Source: Actinomycetes bacterium (lineage in GTDB: Bacteria; Actinomycetota; Acidimicrobiia; Acidimicrobiales; Palsa-688). Taken from it: 64,000 bases of DNA. The DNA is taken from positions 1 through 64,000 of the forward strand of contig JAJZIY010000001.1 in the NCBI GenBank assembly GCA_021828475.1. The letters run 5' to 3'. The notes under the pieces were generated by a model. That model did no database searches and was not told the origin of the DNA. It saw nothing but the letters and a program-made list of their open reading frames with translations. This document shows, piece after piece, positions 40,566 to 48,758 of the stretch. Within the stretch, counting starts at the first letter, position 1; each line of letters begins with the position of its first letter. The position numbers were made by a program, and so were the translations under genes.

Positions 40566-42254
40566 TCAGCCGGCGACGCGGTACACCGCGCGGTACTCGA
40601 CGCCCCAGTTGGCGCAGTCGGAGTAGGTGGGCTCCCATATGTCCAGGTGCCTACCGATGATCGCGCCTCCGGTGTCGTCTGCGGTGCGCATTCCGGCGCC
40701 GTCGATGTACAGCCGGGTGCCGAGCGGTATGACGCTCGGGTCCACGGCGACGCTGCTGGGCCCGACGTACGCGCCGCTGGCCGTCTGTCCGCTCAAGTCG
40801 TAACAGGTGACCATGAAGGTGCCGAGATAGCTCTGCGCTGCAGGCGTGGCCGCGGCCGCCACCGATCGGACCTGCACCTCGGGGCCCTGGCGGCGGGCCC
40901 TACGGAGCCGTGGTGCCGGGTTGCTGGTGCCTACCAGGTAGCCGGCCCCGTCCGGGGTGGGCGCCAGTGCGGTTGCAGCCGTCGCGGTACCGGACACCGG
41001 CGCGGAGCCGAGCATCGATGCCGAGCCGTAGGCGTGCAGCGTGCCGTGCGCTGTCAAGAGCCAGTACCCCTGCGCCCGTGGCGCCGCAGCTATCGCGGTC
41101 ACGTGCACGTGCGACGAGCCCAGGGAGCCGAAGAACCTCGCCCCTCCGAAGCTGTACACGTCCCCCTTGGACGTCGCCAGCCAGTAGCCGTTGCCGCCGG
41201 GCGTCGGCGCGATGCCAACGACGTGGCCCGGGGCCCTTGTCGCACCGAGGGAACCGAAGTAGCGGGCGTCGCCGAACGTGTAGGTCCCACCGGCGGCGGT
41301 CACGAGCCAGTAGCCGTTGCCGTCCGGAGTGGCTGCCATGCCGACGACGGGCGAGGTGGTCGGGTGCTGGCCCATCGACCCGAAGAACCGGGCGTTACCG
41401 AAGCAGAACACGCCGCCGGCGCGGGTCACCAACCAGTACCCGCCCGAGGGGGAGGAGGCGATACCGCTGACCGGTGCGCCGCCGTGGTTGCCGACGGAGC
41501 CGAAGTACCTCGCCGACCCGTAGGAGTAGACGCTCCCGGCAGCGGTCGCCGCCCAGTAGCCGGCGCCGTCCGGGGTGACGCTGAGCCCGACCAGGTGGCG
41601 CCCCGGGTGGCCGGGTGAGCCGGCGAAGCGGGCATCGCCGAAGCTCGCCACCGCGCCAGGGGCTCTCAGGGCGGCGTCCACGGGACGGGGAGCGGTTGGG
41701 GGGCGGACCAGGCCAGCGTGGGTGGCCGAGGGCTGGAGCAAGGTGGTGCGGATGGGCTCGAAGCCGCTCATGACCCTGGCCAGCACCGAAGCGGCGGGCC
41801 GGGTGGTCGCGCCGACAGCCTGGCGGGCGTGGACGTCGGCAACGGGCTGGCGCACCAGCGCCGGACCCTCTACCTCCGTCGGCCCTGCCCCGTGACGGGG
41901 CTGCGCCCACGCAGCGGGTGTGCCGCTCACTGCGAGCGCGGCGACCGGGAAGGCCAGGGCAGCTACCCGGCCCACGCTCACCTTGGGCCCACGGGCGCCT
42001 GCGGCGCCCTCCTCGGTGGCGACCGAGAGGGTTGGGGTAGGTGCCGCCGCCCGCCGGCCGGCCGATGGCCCGGGTGCGTGCGCACCGGACGGGCCGAGAG
42101 GTCCGACGGCAGCCGACAAAGTCGCTGAACTGGGAAAATGCGTGCCGCGCTGAGTGCGGCGGAAGTGCAGGCCCTTGGTACGGGCCAGGCCTACCGGCCT
42201 GTGCCCGGGCGAATCGTCAGCGCGCGAATGCGCGCTTGGGTTACTTCGTACCAC
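40566..42254 (-). CDS. Secreted repeat (beta-propeller-like) protein with C-terminal 3D domain
   Basis: Repeats GNGYWLVTAAGGTYTFGDARYFGSLG; C-terminus VTCYDLSGQTASG...VAVDPSVIPLGTRLYIDGAGMRTADDTGGAIIGRHLDIW; GTG preceded by AAGGAG. Confidence 0.75.
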   Translation of the reverse strand: MVRSNPSAHSRADDSPGHRPVGLARTKGLHFRRTQRGTHFPSSATLSAAVGPLGPSGAHAPGPSAGRRAAAPTPTLSVATEEGAAGARGPKVSVGRVAALAFPVAALAVSGTPAAWAQPRHGAGPTEVEGPALVRQPVADVHARQAVGATTRPAASVLARVMSGFEPIRTTLLQPSATHAGLVRPPTAPRPVDAALRAPGAVASFGDARFAGSPGHPGRHLVGLSVTPDGAGYWAATAAGSVYSYGSARYFGSVGNHGGAPVSGIASSPSGGYWLVTRAGGVFCFGNARFFGSMGQHPTTSPVVGMAATPDGNGYWLVTAAGGTYTFGDARYFGSLGATRAPGHVVGIAPTPGGNGYWLATSKGDVYSFGGARFFGSLGSSHVHVTAIAAAPRAQGYWLLTAHGTLHAYGSASMLGSAPVSGTATAATALAPTPDGAGYLVGTSNPAPRLRRARRQGPEVQVRSVAAAATPAAQSYLGTFMVTCYDLSGQTASGAYVGPSSVAVDPSVIPLGTRLYIDGAGMRTADDTGGAIIGRHLDIWEPTYSDCANWGVEYRAVYRVAG

Positions 42255-42471
42255 TGGGGTATCTCCTTAGGTCGCGCGCACACGGCTCAGGCCAGCCGTC
42301 ACGACGACCTGGCATACGCCTTGACCTGCAACTATGCGCGTGGCCCCATGCCCCACTCTTCGGGACGGGACGCTGGTACCGCAGGCCCGGCCACCCCTCT
42401 GCACGCTCGCCCGGCCTGACCAGGGCCTGGCTAAACGAAGGGATGAACGCCTGCAAGCAGTTGTCTGTCGG
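42255..42471 (-). promoter_or_regulatory. Long structured 5' leader of the 3D-domain gene
   Basis: On minus strand: nested hairpins AGGTCG...CGACCT around ACGGCT-GGCCTG-AGCCGT just upstream of AAGGAG. Confidence 0.4.
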
Positions 42472-42477
42472 GGAATT

Positions 42478-42506
42478 AGATTAGGGCACCGTTACGTGTT
42501 CGTCAA
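42478..42506 (-). promoter_or_regulatory. Sigma-70-type promoter
   Basis: Minus strand TTGACG - 17 nt - TAATCT. Confidence 0.6.
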
Positions 42507-42869
42507 GCGGTCGCGACAATTCATATGCTGACCAGGAATTACATGTCGGGCAATCATGCAAATGCCCTGGTGGGCCTCTCCGATTGGCGTTTAGCGCGCG
42601 CTATGTGGGCAGCAGGGTCTACCTGAGTGGTCGGCCGCCCCTGGCACCCGGCAGGGCGGTGCGTGCCACCGGCTACCACGGGTGGTGGCCGGCAACCGCC
42701 TGTTGCCAGAGCCTCGTCGAGCCGGGAGCTGCGGGTCCCAGCAGGGCATTGACGCCGAGCGTGGTCTCCAGCCACGCCCAGCGCTGGCGCCCGCGACTGC
42801 CCTCGTGCAACGGCGCACATGACCGCCGCCCCGGGCCGCTGGCCAACGAGGGTGCCGTATGATTGGACC

Positions 42870-43175
42870 ATGACTGACGCCAGCGGGGAAGTGCAGGACA
42901 TGGTCATCGAGGAGGCTGGCGGCGAGAGCGCGGAGTTGGACGAGGGCACGCCCAGCGCGGTGGAGGTCGCCGAAGCGTGGTTGGCGCAGCTCTCCGACCG
43001 TATGGCCGTCCCTGCGTCGGACGTGCAGGACCACCTACTGGACCTCTGGGGTGCCCTGGACGAGGGGCCCGCCCGCTCGGAAGTGGAGCGGTGGCTGACC
43101 GAGACGTTGCGTCGCAACCTGTACTCGGTCTCCGACATCAACGAGCGGCTCGAGACCCTGCTCCCCGCTGGTTAG
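42870..43175 (+). CDS. Hypothetical acidic protein (101 aa)
   Basis: ATG 42870; MTDASGEVQDMVIEEAGGES... Confidence 0.5.
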   Translation: MTDASGEVQDMVIEEAGGESAELDEGTPSAVEVAEAWLAQLSDRMAVPASDVQDHLLDLWGALDEGPARSEVERWLTETLRRNLYSVSDINERLETLLPAG

Positions 43176-43252
43176 ACCTGCTCAGGGGCGGGCCGGTGCC
43201 CGGGGGGAGGTGGCGGCCAGTCCCTGCGTCGAGCCCCCTCCAGTGATGGTCC

Positions 43253-44137
43253 TCAGCTCGAGGCCCGGCTCCACCAGCGGTCACCGTCGTGGTGGAGCTC
43301 GAGTGGCAGTTCGAAGCAGGCGCTGAGGACCTCGGACCGCAGCACCTGCCCGATCCGGCCCTGGGCCAGGCAGCGGCCTTCTTTCATGACGAAGGCATGG
43401 GTGAACCCGGACGGCACCTCTTCGACGTGGTGGGTGACCATGACTGCGGGCGGTGCGCCTTCCTGCCTGGCGAACCTGGCCAGGCTCTGTAGCAACCTTT
43501 CGCGCCCCCCCATGTCGAGCCCGGCACAGGGCTCGTCCATGAGCACGAGCTCCGGCTCGGACATGAGGGCCCGGGCGAGAAGGACCTGCTGGCGCTCACC
43601 TTCCGAGAGCAGGCCGTAGGGCCGGTCCGAAACGTGGCCGAAGCCGGCGTCGGCGAGAAGTCGCGCGGCTCGCCCCCGTTGCTCGCCGCTGTAGCTGTCC
43701 CACCAGGGCTCCAAGGCCCCTGTTGCCGCGGAGACCACGACCTCGCGGGCGCTGAGGTGAGGGACGAGCATCCGGCTGATGCTGGCTGAGACAACGGCGA
43801 TGCGCCGCCTCAGGCTGCGCACGTCCGTGCGTCCGAGGCGCTCTCCGAGTATGTGGACCGTGCCACGGGTGGGGTGGAGGTAGCCGGACGCCAACTGCAC
43901 GAGAGTCGTCTTGCCGCAGCCGTTCGGCCCGAGGACGACCCAGCGTTCGGCCGGTCTGACAACCCAGTCCAGGCCCCTGAGGACCGCCACGTCACCGCGG
44001 TCCAGGTCGACGCCGTGCAGGTGGAGGGCGGTGTTGTCCCACGGGTTGTCCGGCACGAGCGCACACGATAGCGGTGCGGCGCCGCCAGGCGTCCAGTCCG
44101 GGGCGGGCGCAGTGGGACCGTTGCCCGCTCCCCGCAA
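43253..44137 (-). CDS. ABC transporter ATP-binding protein (single ABC domain)
   Basis: VVLGPNGCGKTTLVQLASGYLHP; LSEGERQQVLLARALMSEPELVLMDEPCAGLD; true start may be internal. Confidence 0.85.
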   Translation of the reverse strand: MRGAGNGPTAPAPDWTPGGAAPLSCALVPDNPWDNTALHLHGVDLDRGDVAVLRGLDWVVRPAERWVVLGPNGCGKTTLVQLASGYLHPTRGTVHILGERLGRTDVRSLRRRIAVVSASISRMLVPHLSAREVVVSAATGALEPWWDSYSGEQRGRAARLLADAGFGHVSDRPYGLLSEGERQQVLLARALMSEPELVLMDEPCAGLDMGGRERLLQSLARFARQEGAPPAVMVTHHVEEVPSGFTHAFVMKEGRCLAQGRIGQVLRSEVLSACFELPLELHHDGDRWWSRASS

Positions 44138-44175
44138 GTGGGCCGGGTTGGCTCGGTGGAGCTCGGGACGCGAGC

Positions 44176-45939
44176 ATGGGGAGCGTGCCTGGCCTCATGT
44201 CTGTCCTCGACGCCGTACTGGCGCCCGTCTTCGACCACTTCCTTCCCGGCGCATCACCGGTCCTGCGCCCGTCGCAGCGGGCGGACTTCCAGGCTGACGG
44301 GGCGCTGCAGGTTTCGCGCGCCCTCGGGCGTGCCCCGCGCGAGGTCGCACAGGAGATCCTGAGCCTGGCCATGGAGAGCGGCCTGGCCCAGATGTGCGAG
44401 AAGGCCGAGGTCGCAGGCCCCGGGTTCATAAACCTCACGCTCTCGGCCGGGATGCTCGCCGGTCGGCTGGCGCAGCTGCGCCCCGGCGCAGCGGGCCTGG
44501 GTGCGCCTGTCCCGAAGCGGCGCCTCAAGGTGGTGGTGGACTATGGCGGTCCCAATGCCGCCAAGCAGATGCACGTTGGCCACCTGCGTTCGTCGATCAT
44601 CGGCGACGCCGTGGCCAGAGCGCTCCAGGCTGTCGGCCACGAGGTCGTACGCGAGAACCACATAGGCGACTGGGGCGCGAATTTCGGCATGCTCGTGGAG
44701 CACCTCTGCGACCTCGGTGAGGACCGTGGTGCCGAGGAACTGGCCATGGGGGACCTCGAGGCCTTCTACCAGGCGGCGCGGGCCCAGTACGACACAGATC
44801 CCGCGTTCGCCGAGCGGGCGCGGGCCCGGGTGGTGCTCCTGCAGTCGGGGGACCCCGGCACGCTGCGCCTCTGGCGGCACCTGGTCGACGCCAGCGTTGC
44901 CCACTTCGACCGGGACTTCCACCGCCTCGGTGTCCAGTTGACCCGCGACGACGTCGTAGGGGAGAGCTTCTACAACCCGATGCTGGAAGACGTTGTGGGA
45001 GAGCTCGCAGTTGCCGGTCTTCTCGTGGACAGCGACGGCGCCAGGTGCGTGTTCCCTCCCGGTCACACCAACCGGGAGGGTGCTCCGCTCCCGCTGATCG
45101 TGCAGAACTCCGCCGGGGGGTTCACGTACGCTGCGACCGACCTGGCGGCGATAAAGGACCGTACGCAGCGGATCGGAGCGGACCTCATCGTGTATGTCGT
45201 GGGGCTTCCCCAGGCAGAGCACTTCAAGATGGTCTTCGCAGTTGCCCGGATGGCCGGTTGGCTCGGCCCCTCCACTGAGGCCGTGCACGTGGGTTTCGGC
45301 AACGTCCTCGGCCCGGACGGCAAGATGTTCCGCACGCGCCAGGGTGGGACGGTCAAGTTGGCGGAGCTGCTGCAGGAAGCCGAGGACCGCGCACGTGCTC
45401 TCATGGTGGCGCGCACCGAGCAGACGGGCCAGCAGCTCGAGGGTGACCTGGCCCGTACGGCGGCCGCTGTGGGCGTCGGGGCCATAAAGTACGCGGACCT
45501 GTCGACGGACCGGACCAGGGACTACCGCTTCGACTGGGACAGGATGCTGTCTTTCGACGGCAATACCGCACCCTATATCCAGTACGCGCATGCGCGCGTG
45601 CGCAGCATCTTCCGTCGAGCTGGTACCGCAGCAGACCTCGGGGCAATGGCGGGTTCGGCACTTCCGCCCGAGGAGGACGAGGAGCGCGACCTTGCCAAGG
45701 CGGTGCTCGGCTTCGGCGACGCCCTGCAGTCGAGCATCGGTTCCTACAGCCCGCACAAGCTGTGCGGGTACCTGTTCGACCTGGCGTCCTGTTTCACGCG
45801 TTTTTACGAGAAGTGCCGCGTGCTCGACGTGGAACCGGCCGAGCTTCGCGCTTCGCGCCTGGCGTTGTGCGCTGCGACGGGCGAGGTCCTTGCCTACGGG
45901 CTCGGGTTGCTCGGCATCGAGGCGCCCGAGCGGATGTGA
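44176..45939 (+). CDS. argS: Arginyl-tRNA synthetase
   Basis: VVVDYGGPNAAKQMHVGHLRSSIIGDAVARALQAVGHEVVRENHIGDWGANFGML; C-terminal LLGIEAPERM. Confidence 0.93.
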   Translation: MGSVPGLMSVLDAVLAPVFDHFLPGASPVLRPSQRADFQADGALQVSRALGRAPREVAQEILSLAMESGLAQMCEKAEVAGPGFINLTLSAGMLAGRLAQLRPGAAGLGAPVPKRRLKVVVDYGGPNAAKQMHVGHLRSSIIGDAVARALQAVGHEVVRENHIGDWGANFGMLVEHLCDLGEDRGAEELAMGDLEAFYQAARAQYDTDPAFAERARARVVLLQSGDPGTLRLWRHLVDASVAHFDRDFHRLGVQLTRDDVVGESFYNPMLEDVVGELAVAGLLVDSDGARCVFPPGHTNREGAPLPLIVQNSAGGFTYAATDLAAIKDRTQRIGADLIVYVVGLPQAEHFKMVFAVARMAGWLGPSTEAVHVGFGNVLGPDGKMFRTRQGGTVKLAELLQEAEDRARALMVARTEQTGQQLEGDLARTAAAVGVGAIKYADLSTDRTRDYRFDWDRMLSFDGNTAPYIQYAHARVRSIFRRAGTAADLGAMAGSALPPEEDEERDLAKAVLGFGDALQSSIGSYSPHKLCGYLFDLASCFTRFYEKCRVLDVEPAELRASRLALCAATGEVLAYGLGLLGIEAPERM

Positions 45940-46197
45940 CACCTGTGCCTGCCCTGGCGGCCACGGCCCACGCCTGAGGCAACTGCGTCAGCCGGGCGAC
46001 GGTGCCCGCAGGCGTGCACCTCCCGGGGTGACGGGGGGGGTGCTCGTGCCGGGCCGGCCCGGGCGCCCTGCCCGGCCGGTCGGCCACTACCGAGCACGCG
46101 CGCCTGAGCGGCAGACTTAGTTCGGTCCGCGGATAAACAATGGATAGAGGAGAGTAACTTCCGGGGCCCGCCGCACGCTCAGTGGTTATGCGTATCT

Positions 46198-46211
46198 CGA
46201 CAACGTTGTCG
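46198..46211. promoter_or_regulatory. 14-bp perfect palindrome upstream of csp gene (candidate operator)
   Basis: CGACAACGTTGTCG. Confidence 0.35.
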
Positions 46212-46407
46212 GAACGCCAGACGGCCGCGCAGAGCGCGCCGCTCCGGTTACTCCACGCTCACCGTGACGCCTGGCTGGGGCGGTGCTATTTTGTCGTGCC
46301 GAGGGCGCGGCATCGAGACAACGGGCAGTTCCCTCCCGGCCAAGCCGGCGGCCGACCGGGCAATGCAGCACAGTGGCCCGGAGGCCAAGAAAGGAGGGAC
46401 GCAAAAC

Positions 46408-46626
46408 ATGGCAACTGGCACTGTCAAGTGGTTCAGCTCCGAAAAGGGCTACGGCTTTATTTCACAGGAGAGCGGCCCGGATATCTTCGTCCATTACAAG
46501 GCCATCCAGAGCCAGGGGTTCCGCACCCTGGAGGAGAACGAGCCGGTCGAGTTCGAGGTGCAGGAGGGCGCCAAGGGCTTGCAGGCGGTAAACGTCGTAC
46601 GGATGGCCCTCAGGGCCGCCGATTAG
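46408..46626 (+). CDS. Cold-shock protein (CspA family)
   Basis: [33 protein letters not shown]; preceded by AAGGAGGG. Confidence 0.95.
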   Translation: MATGTVKWFSSEKGYGFISQESGPDIFVHYKAIQSQGFRTLEENEPVEFEVQEGAKGLQAVNVVRMALRAAD

Positions 46627-47075
46627 CAGTCGGCACAACGGCGTTCGGCAAGTGGCGAACGCCACCTGTGGGGTCACCACCTAGCGGTTCCGCCGCCCAC
46701 CGGTCCGGCCGCGGGCGGCGTCAGCCGACTTCGCAGGGCCCGGGCACCCGCGCAGCCGAAGCAGCGGGGCCGTCCGCTACCGGGCGAGGCACGGTATGTG
46801 ATCGCACGTGCTTCAGTGCGATGCGTCCTGACCAGGCCTCTAGCGAGATGTGTCCCGGCTGTCAGGGGCCGGCGGCGGCCGGCCGGCCGGGTGCCCCCCG
46901 GGGGGCGGCCGGACCTACCAGCGAGGCTTCGTCGACTTCGGGCTCGTCCCTTTTGGCCTGGTCCCCGACTGCCCCAGCTGTACCAATCGTCCGGATTTCC
47001 CGGTCTTCCGCCCCACTCAAGGGATCCCGGCTGTGCCCCGATACATAGGGAGCGGCTCGGGAGCGCCGCGAACTT

Positions 47076-48758
47076 ATGCGGGAGGGGCCTACGGCGGATC
47101 GTCATCGCAAGAGCAGGTACCGGCGGTCCGGTGCGGTCGCGATGCTGGTGGCGGCCGGTCTCATGAGCACCGTGGGTACCGCTTGGGCGAGCTCCGGCCC
47201 CCGGTGGGGGACAGGTGGCGGTGTTGCGAGCGGGGCGCAGTCCGGGCCCGGCCTGGCGCCCTCGCCAGGCCAGGGCCAGGGCCAGGGGCACGATGGTGGT
47301 GCGGGCGGGCCGGGTGGACCGGGCCGGCACCGGGCGCCCACGACGGCACCTGCACCTGCGACCACGGCACCTGCACCTGCGACCACGGCACCTGCACCTG
47401 CGACCACGGCATCTGCACCTGTGACGACGGCACCTGCGAATGCGGCCACGGCGTCGGGCGTCGTGACAACGGCGCCTGGCCGGCGCGGTGCCGCCCGTCG
47501 GTGGCGGCGGCGTACGCCGGCCGAGCTCGGTGGCGGGCGGCGCTCTGGGTTGGCGCAGCGGGTCGAGGAGGGCAGCCGCAGCCCGTCGGGGCTCCCGGTC
47601 GTCACGGTGCCTGTGATCCCGGTGACGGTCCCTGTGACCACCGGTGTAACGGTGAGCGTGCCCCCGTTTCGCGGGGGCCATCCGCGTGCTCCGGTGACGA
47701 CGGAGCCGGTGTTGCCGGTCACAACGGTCCCGGTCCCCACGACCACGTTCGTCCCTCCCACTACGGCGCCGGTCCCCACGACGGTCACGGTCCCCACGAC
47801 GGCCGCAGTGCCCACCACGGCCGCAGTGCCCACCACGGCCGCAGTGCCCACCACGGCCGCAGTGCCCACGACGGTCACGGTCCCCACGACGGCCGCAGTG
47901 CCCACCACGGCCGCAGTGCCCACGACTGCGGTCCCGGTCACGACCGCGGCACCGGTGGGTGGCGCCTCGCCGGCGGAGCCCGCAGGGACGACATCGACGA
48001 CAGCGGCCGTGACATCGCCGGTCCCGGTGCGCAGCACGGTGCCTCCGGCGAGCACCAGCTCCGTTCCGACCGCCACCTCCTCGTCGGCGCCGCGGCACGA
48101 ACGCCCGTCGCCGACCAGCACGGCCCCACCGGGCACCGCCGCGCCGCGCACCGTTCGGCGTGCCGGCACAGGAGGCAGTGCCGCCGGGCGGTCCGGTCCG
48201 GTTGTGGCCATCACCGAGCCGGCGGGGCCGGGCGCCGGCGCGCACCGCTCGACCGGCACGACGACTTCCTCAGCCCGGTCCTCGGCGCGCGTGGGAGGTG
48301 GCGGGCTTGCTGCCACGAAGCAGGGTGCCCCCGGGCCGGGCAGTCGCCGAACGGGGAAGTTCCTGGTGGTGGCGCCGGAATTCCCTGGCTCCGCTGGAGC
48401 GAGCCCAGCAGGTGACCCGGCTCGTGTGGCCGGCGGGCGGCTCTCGACCACGACACCCCTGGCGGCTAGAGGTGTCCCGGGAGGCGCCGGCGCTACCGGT
48501 CCCGGTCGGCTGCCGGCCGCCAAGAAGGGCTCTTCTCTCCCCTCCGGGGGCACGTTCGTCGCCGGCCGGGCTGTGGTCTCCCAGGGCAGCGGCTGGTCGG
48601 GTGGGGCGCTGCAGGCAGGGACGATACTCAGCGTGCCGCTCGGGCTGGGGGTGCTCGTGGTGGCGTTCATGGTGGTTCAGTGGCTGGTGGACCGCAGGGA
48701 TCCCAAGCTCGTGGACGCGCCTGCTCACAAGGATGAGGACACCGTTGGCTTCGAGTAA
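47076..48758 (+). CDS. Surface protein with Thr/Pro-rich mucin-like stalk and C-terminal TM anchor
   Basis: Signal-like N-terminus AVAMLVAAGLMSTVGTAWA; TTAPAPA and VPTTAA repeats; C-terminal ILSVPLGLGVLVVAFMVVQWLVDRRD. Confidence 0.65.
   Translation: MREGPTADRHRKSRYRRSGAVAMLVAAGLMSTVGTAWASSGPRWGTGGGVASGAQSGPGLAPSPGQGQGQGHDGGAGGPGGPGRHRAPTTAPAPATTAPAPATTAPAPATTASAPVTTAPANAATASGVVTTAPGRRGAARRWRRRTPAELGGGRRSGLAQRVEEGSRSPSGLPVVTVPVIPVTVPVTTGVTVSVPPFRGGHPRAPVTTEPVLPVTTVPVPTTTFVPPTTAPVPTTVTVPTTAAVPTTAAVPTTAAVPTTAAVPTTVTVPTTAAVPTTAAVPTTAVPVTTAAPVGGASPAEPAGTTSTTAAVTSPVPVRSTVPPASTSSVPTATSSSAPRHERPSPTSTAPPGTAAPRTVRRAGTGGSAAGRSGPVVAITEPAGPGAGAHRSTGTTTSSARSSARVGGGGLAATKQGAPGPGSRRTGKFLVVAPEFPGSAGASPAGDPARVAGGRLSTTTPLAARGVPGGAGATGPGRLPAAKKGSSLPSGGTFVAGRAVVSQGSGWSGGALQAGTILSVPLGLGVLVVAFMVVQWLVDRRDPKLVDAPAHKDEDTVGFE
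47344..47430 (+). repeat. About 21-bp tandem repeats in coding sequence
   Basis: Unit ACGGCACCTGCACCTGCGACC (TAPAPAT), about 4 copies, last ones diverged. Confidence 0.85.
47771..47935 (+). repeat. 18-bp tandem repeats in coding sequence
   Basis: Unit CCCACCACGGCCGCAGTG (PTTAAV), about 8-9 copies with variants. Confidence 0.88.

Noticed and set aside
47337-47950. Possible CRISPR-like array
   Set aside because: Repeats are contiguous 18- and 21-bp multiples of three without spacers and lie in a coding frame; tandem coding repeats.
46674-48245. Long antisense ORFs (46674-48245 and 47102-48670, minus)
   Set aside because: Mirror of the tandem-repeat stalk gene; the plus frame has signal peptide and TM anchor, while the minus frames are repeat shadows.
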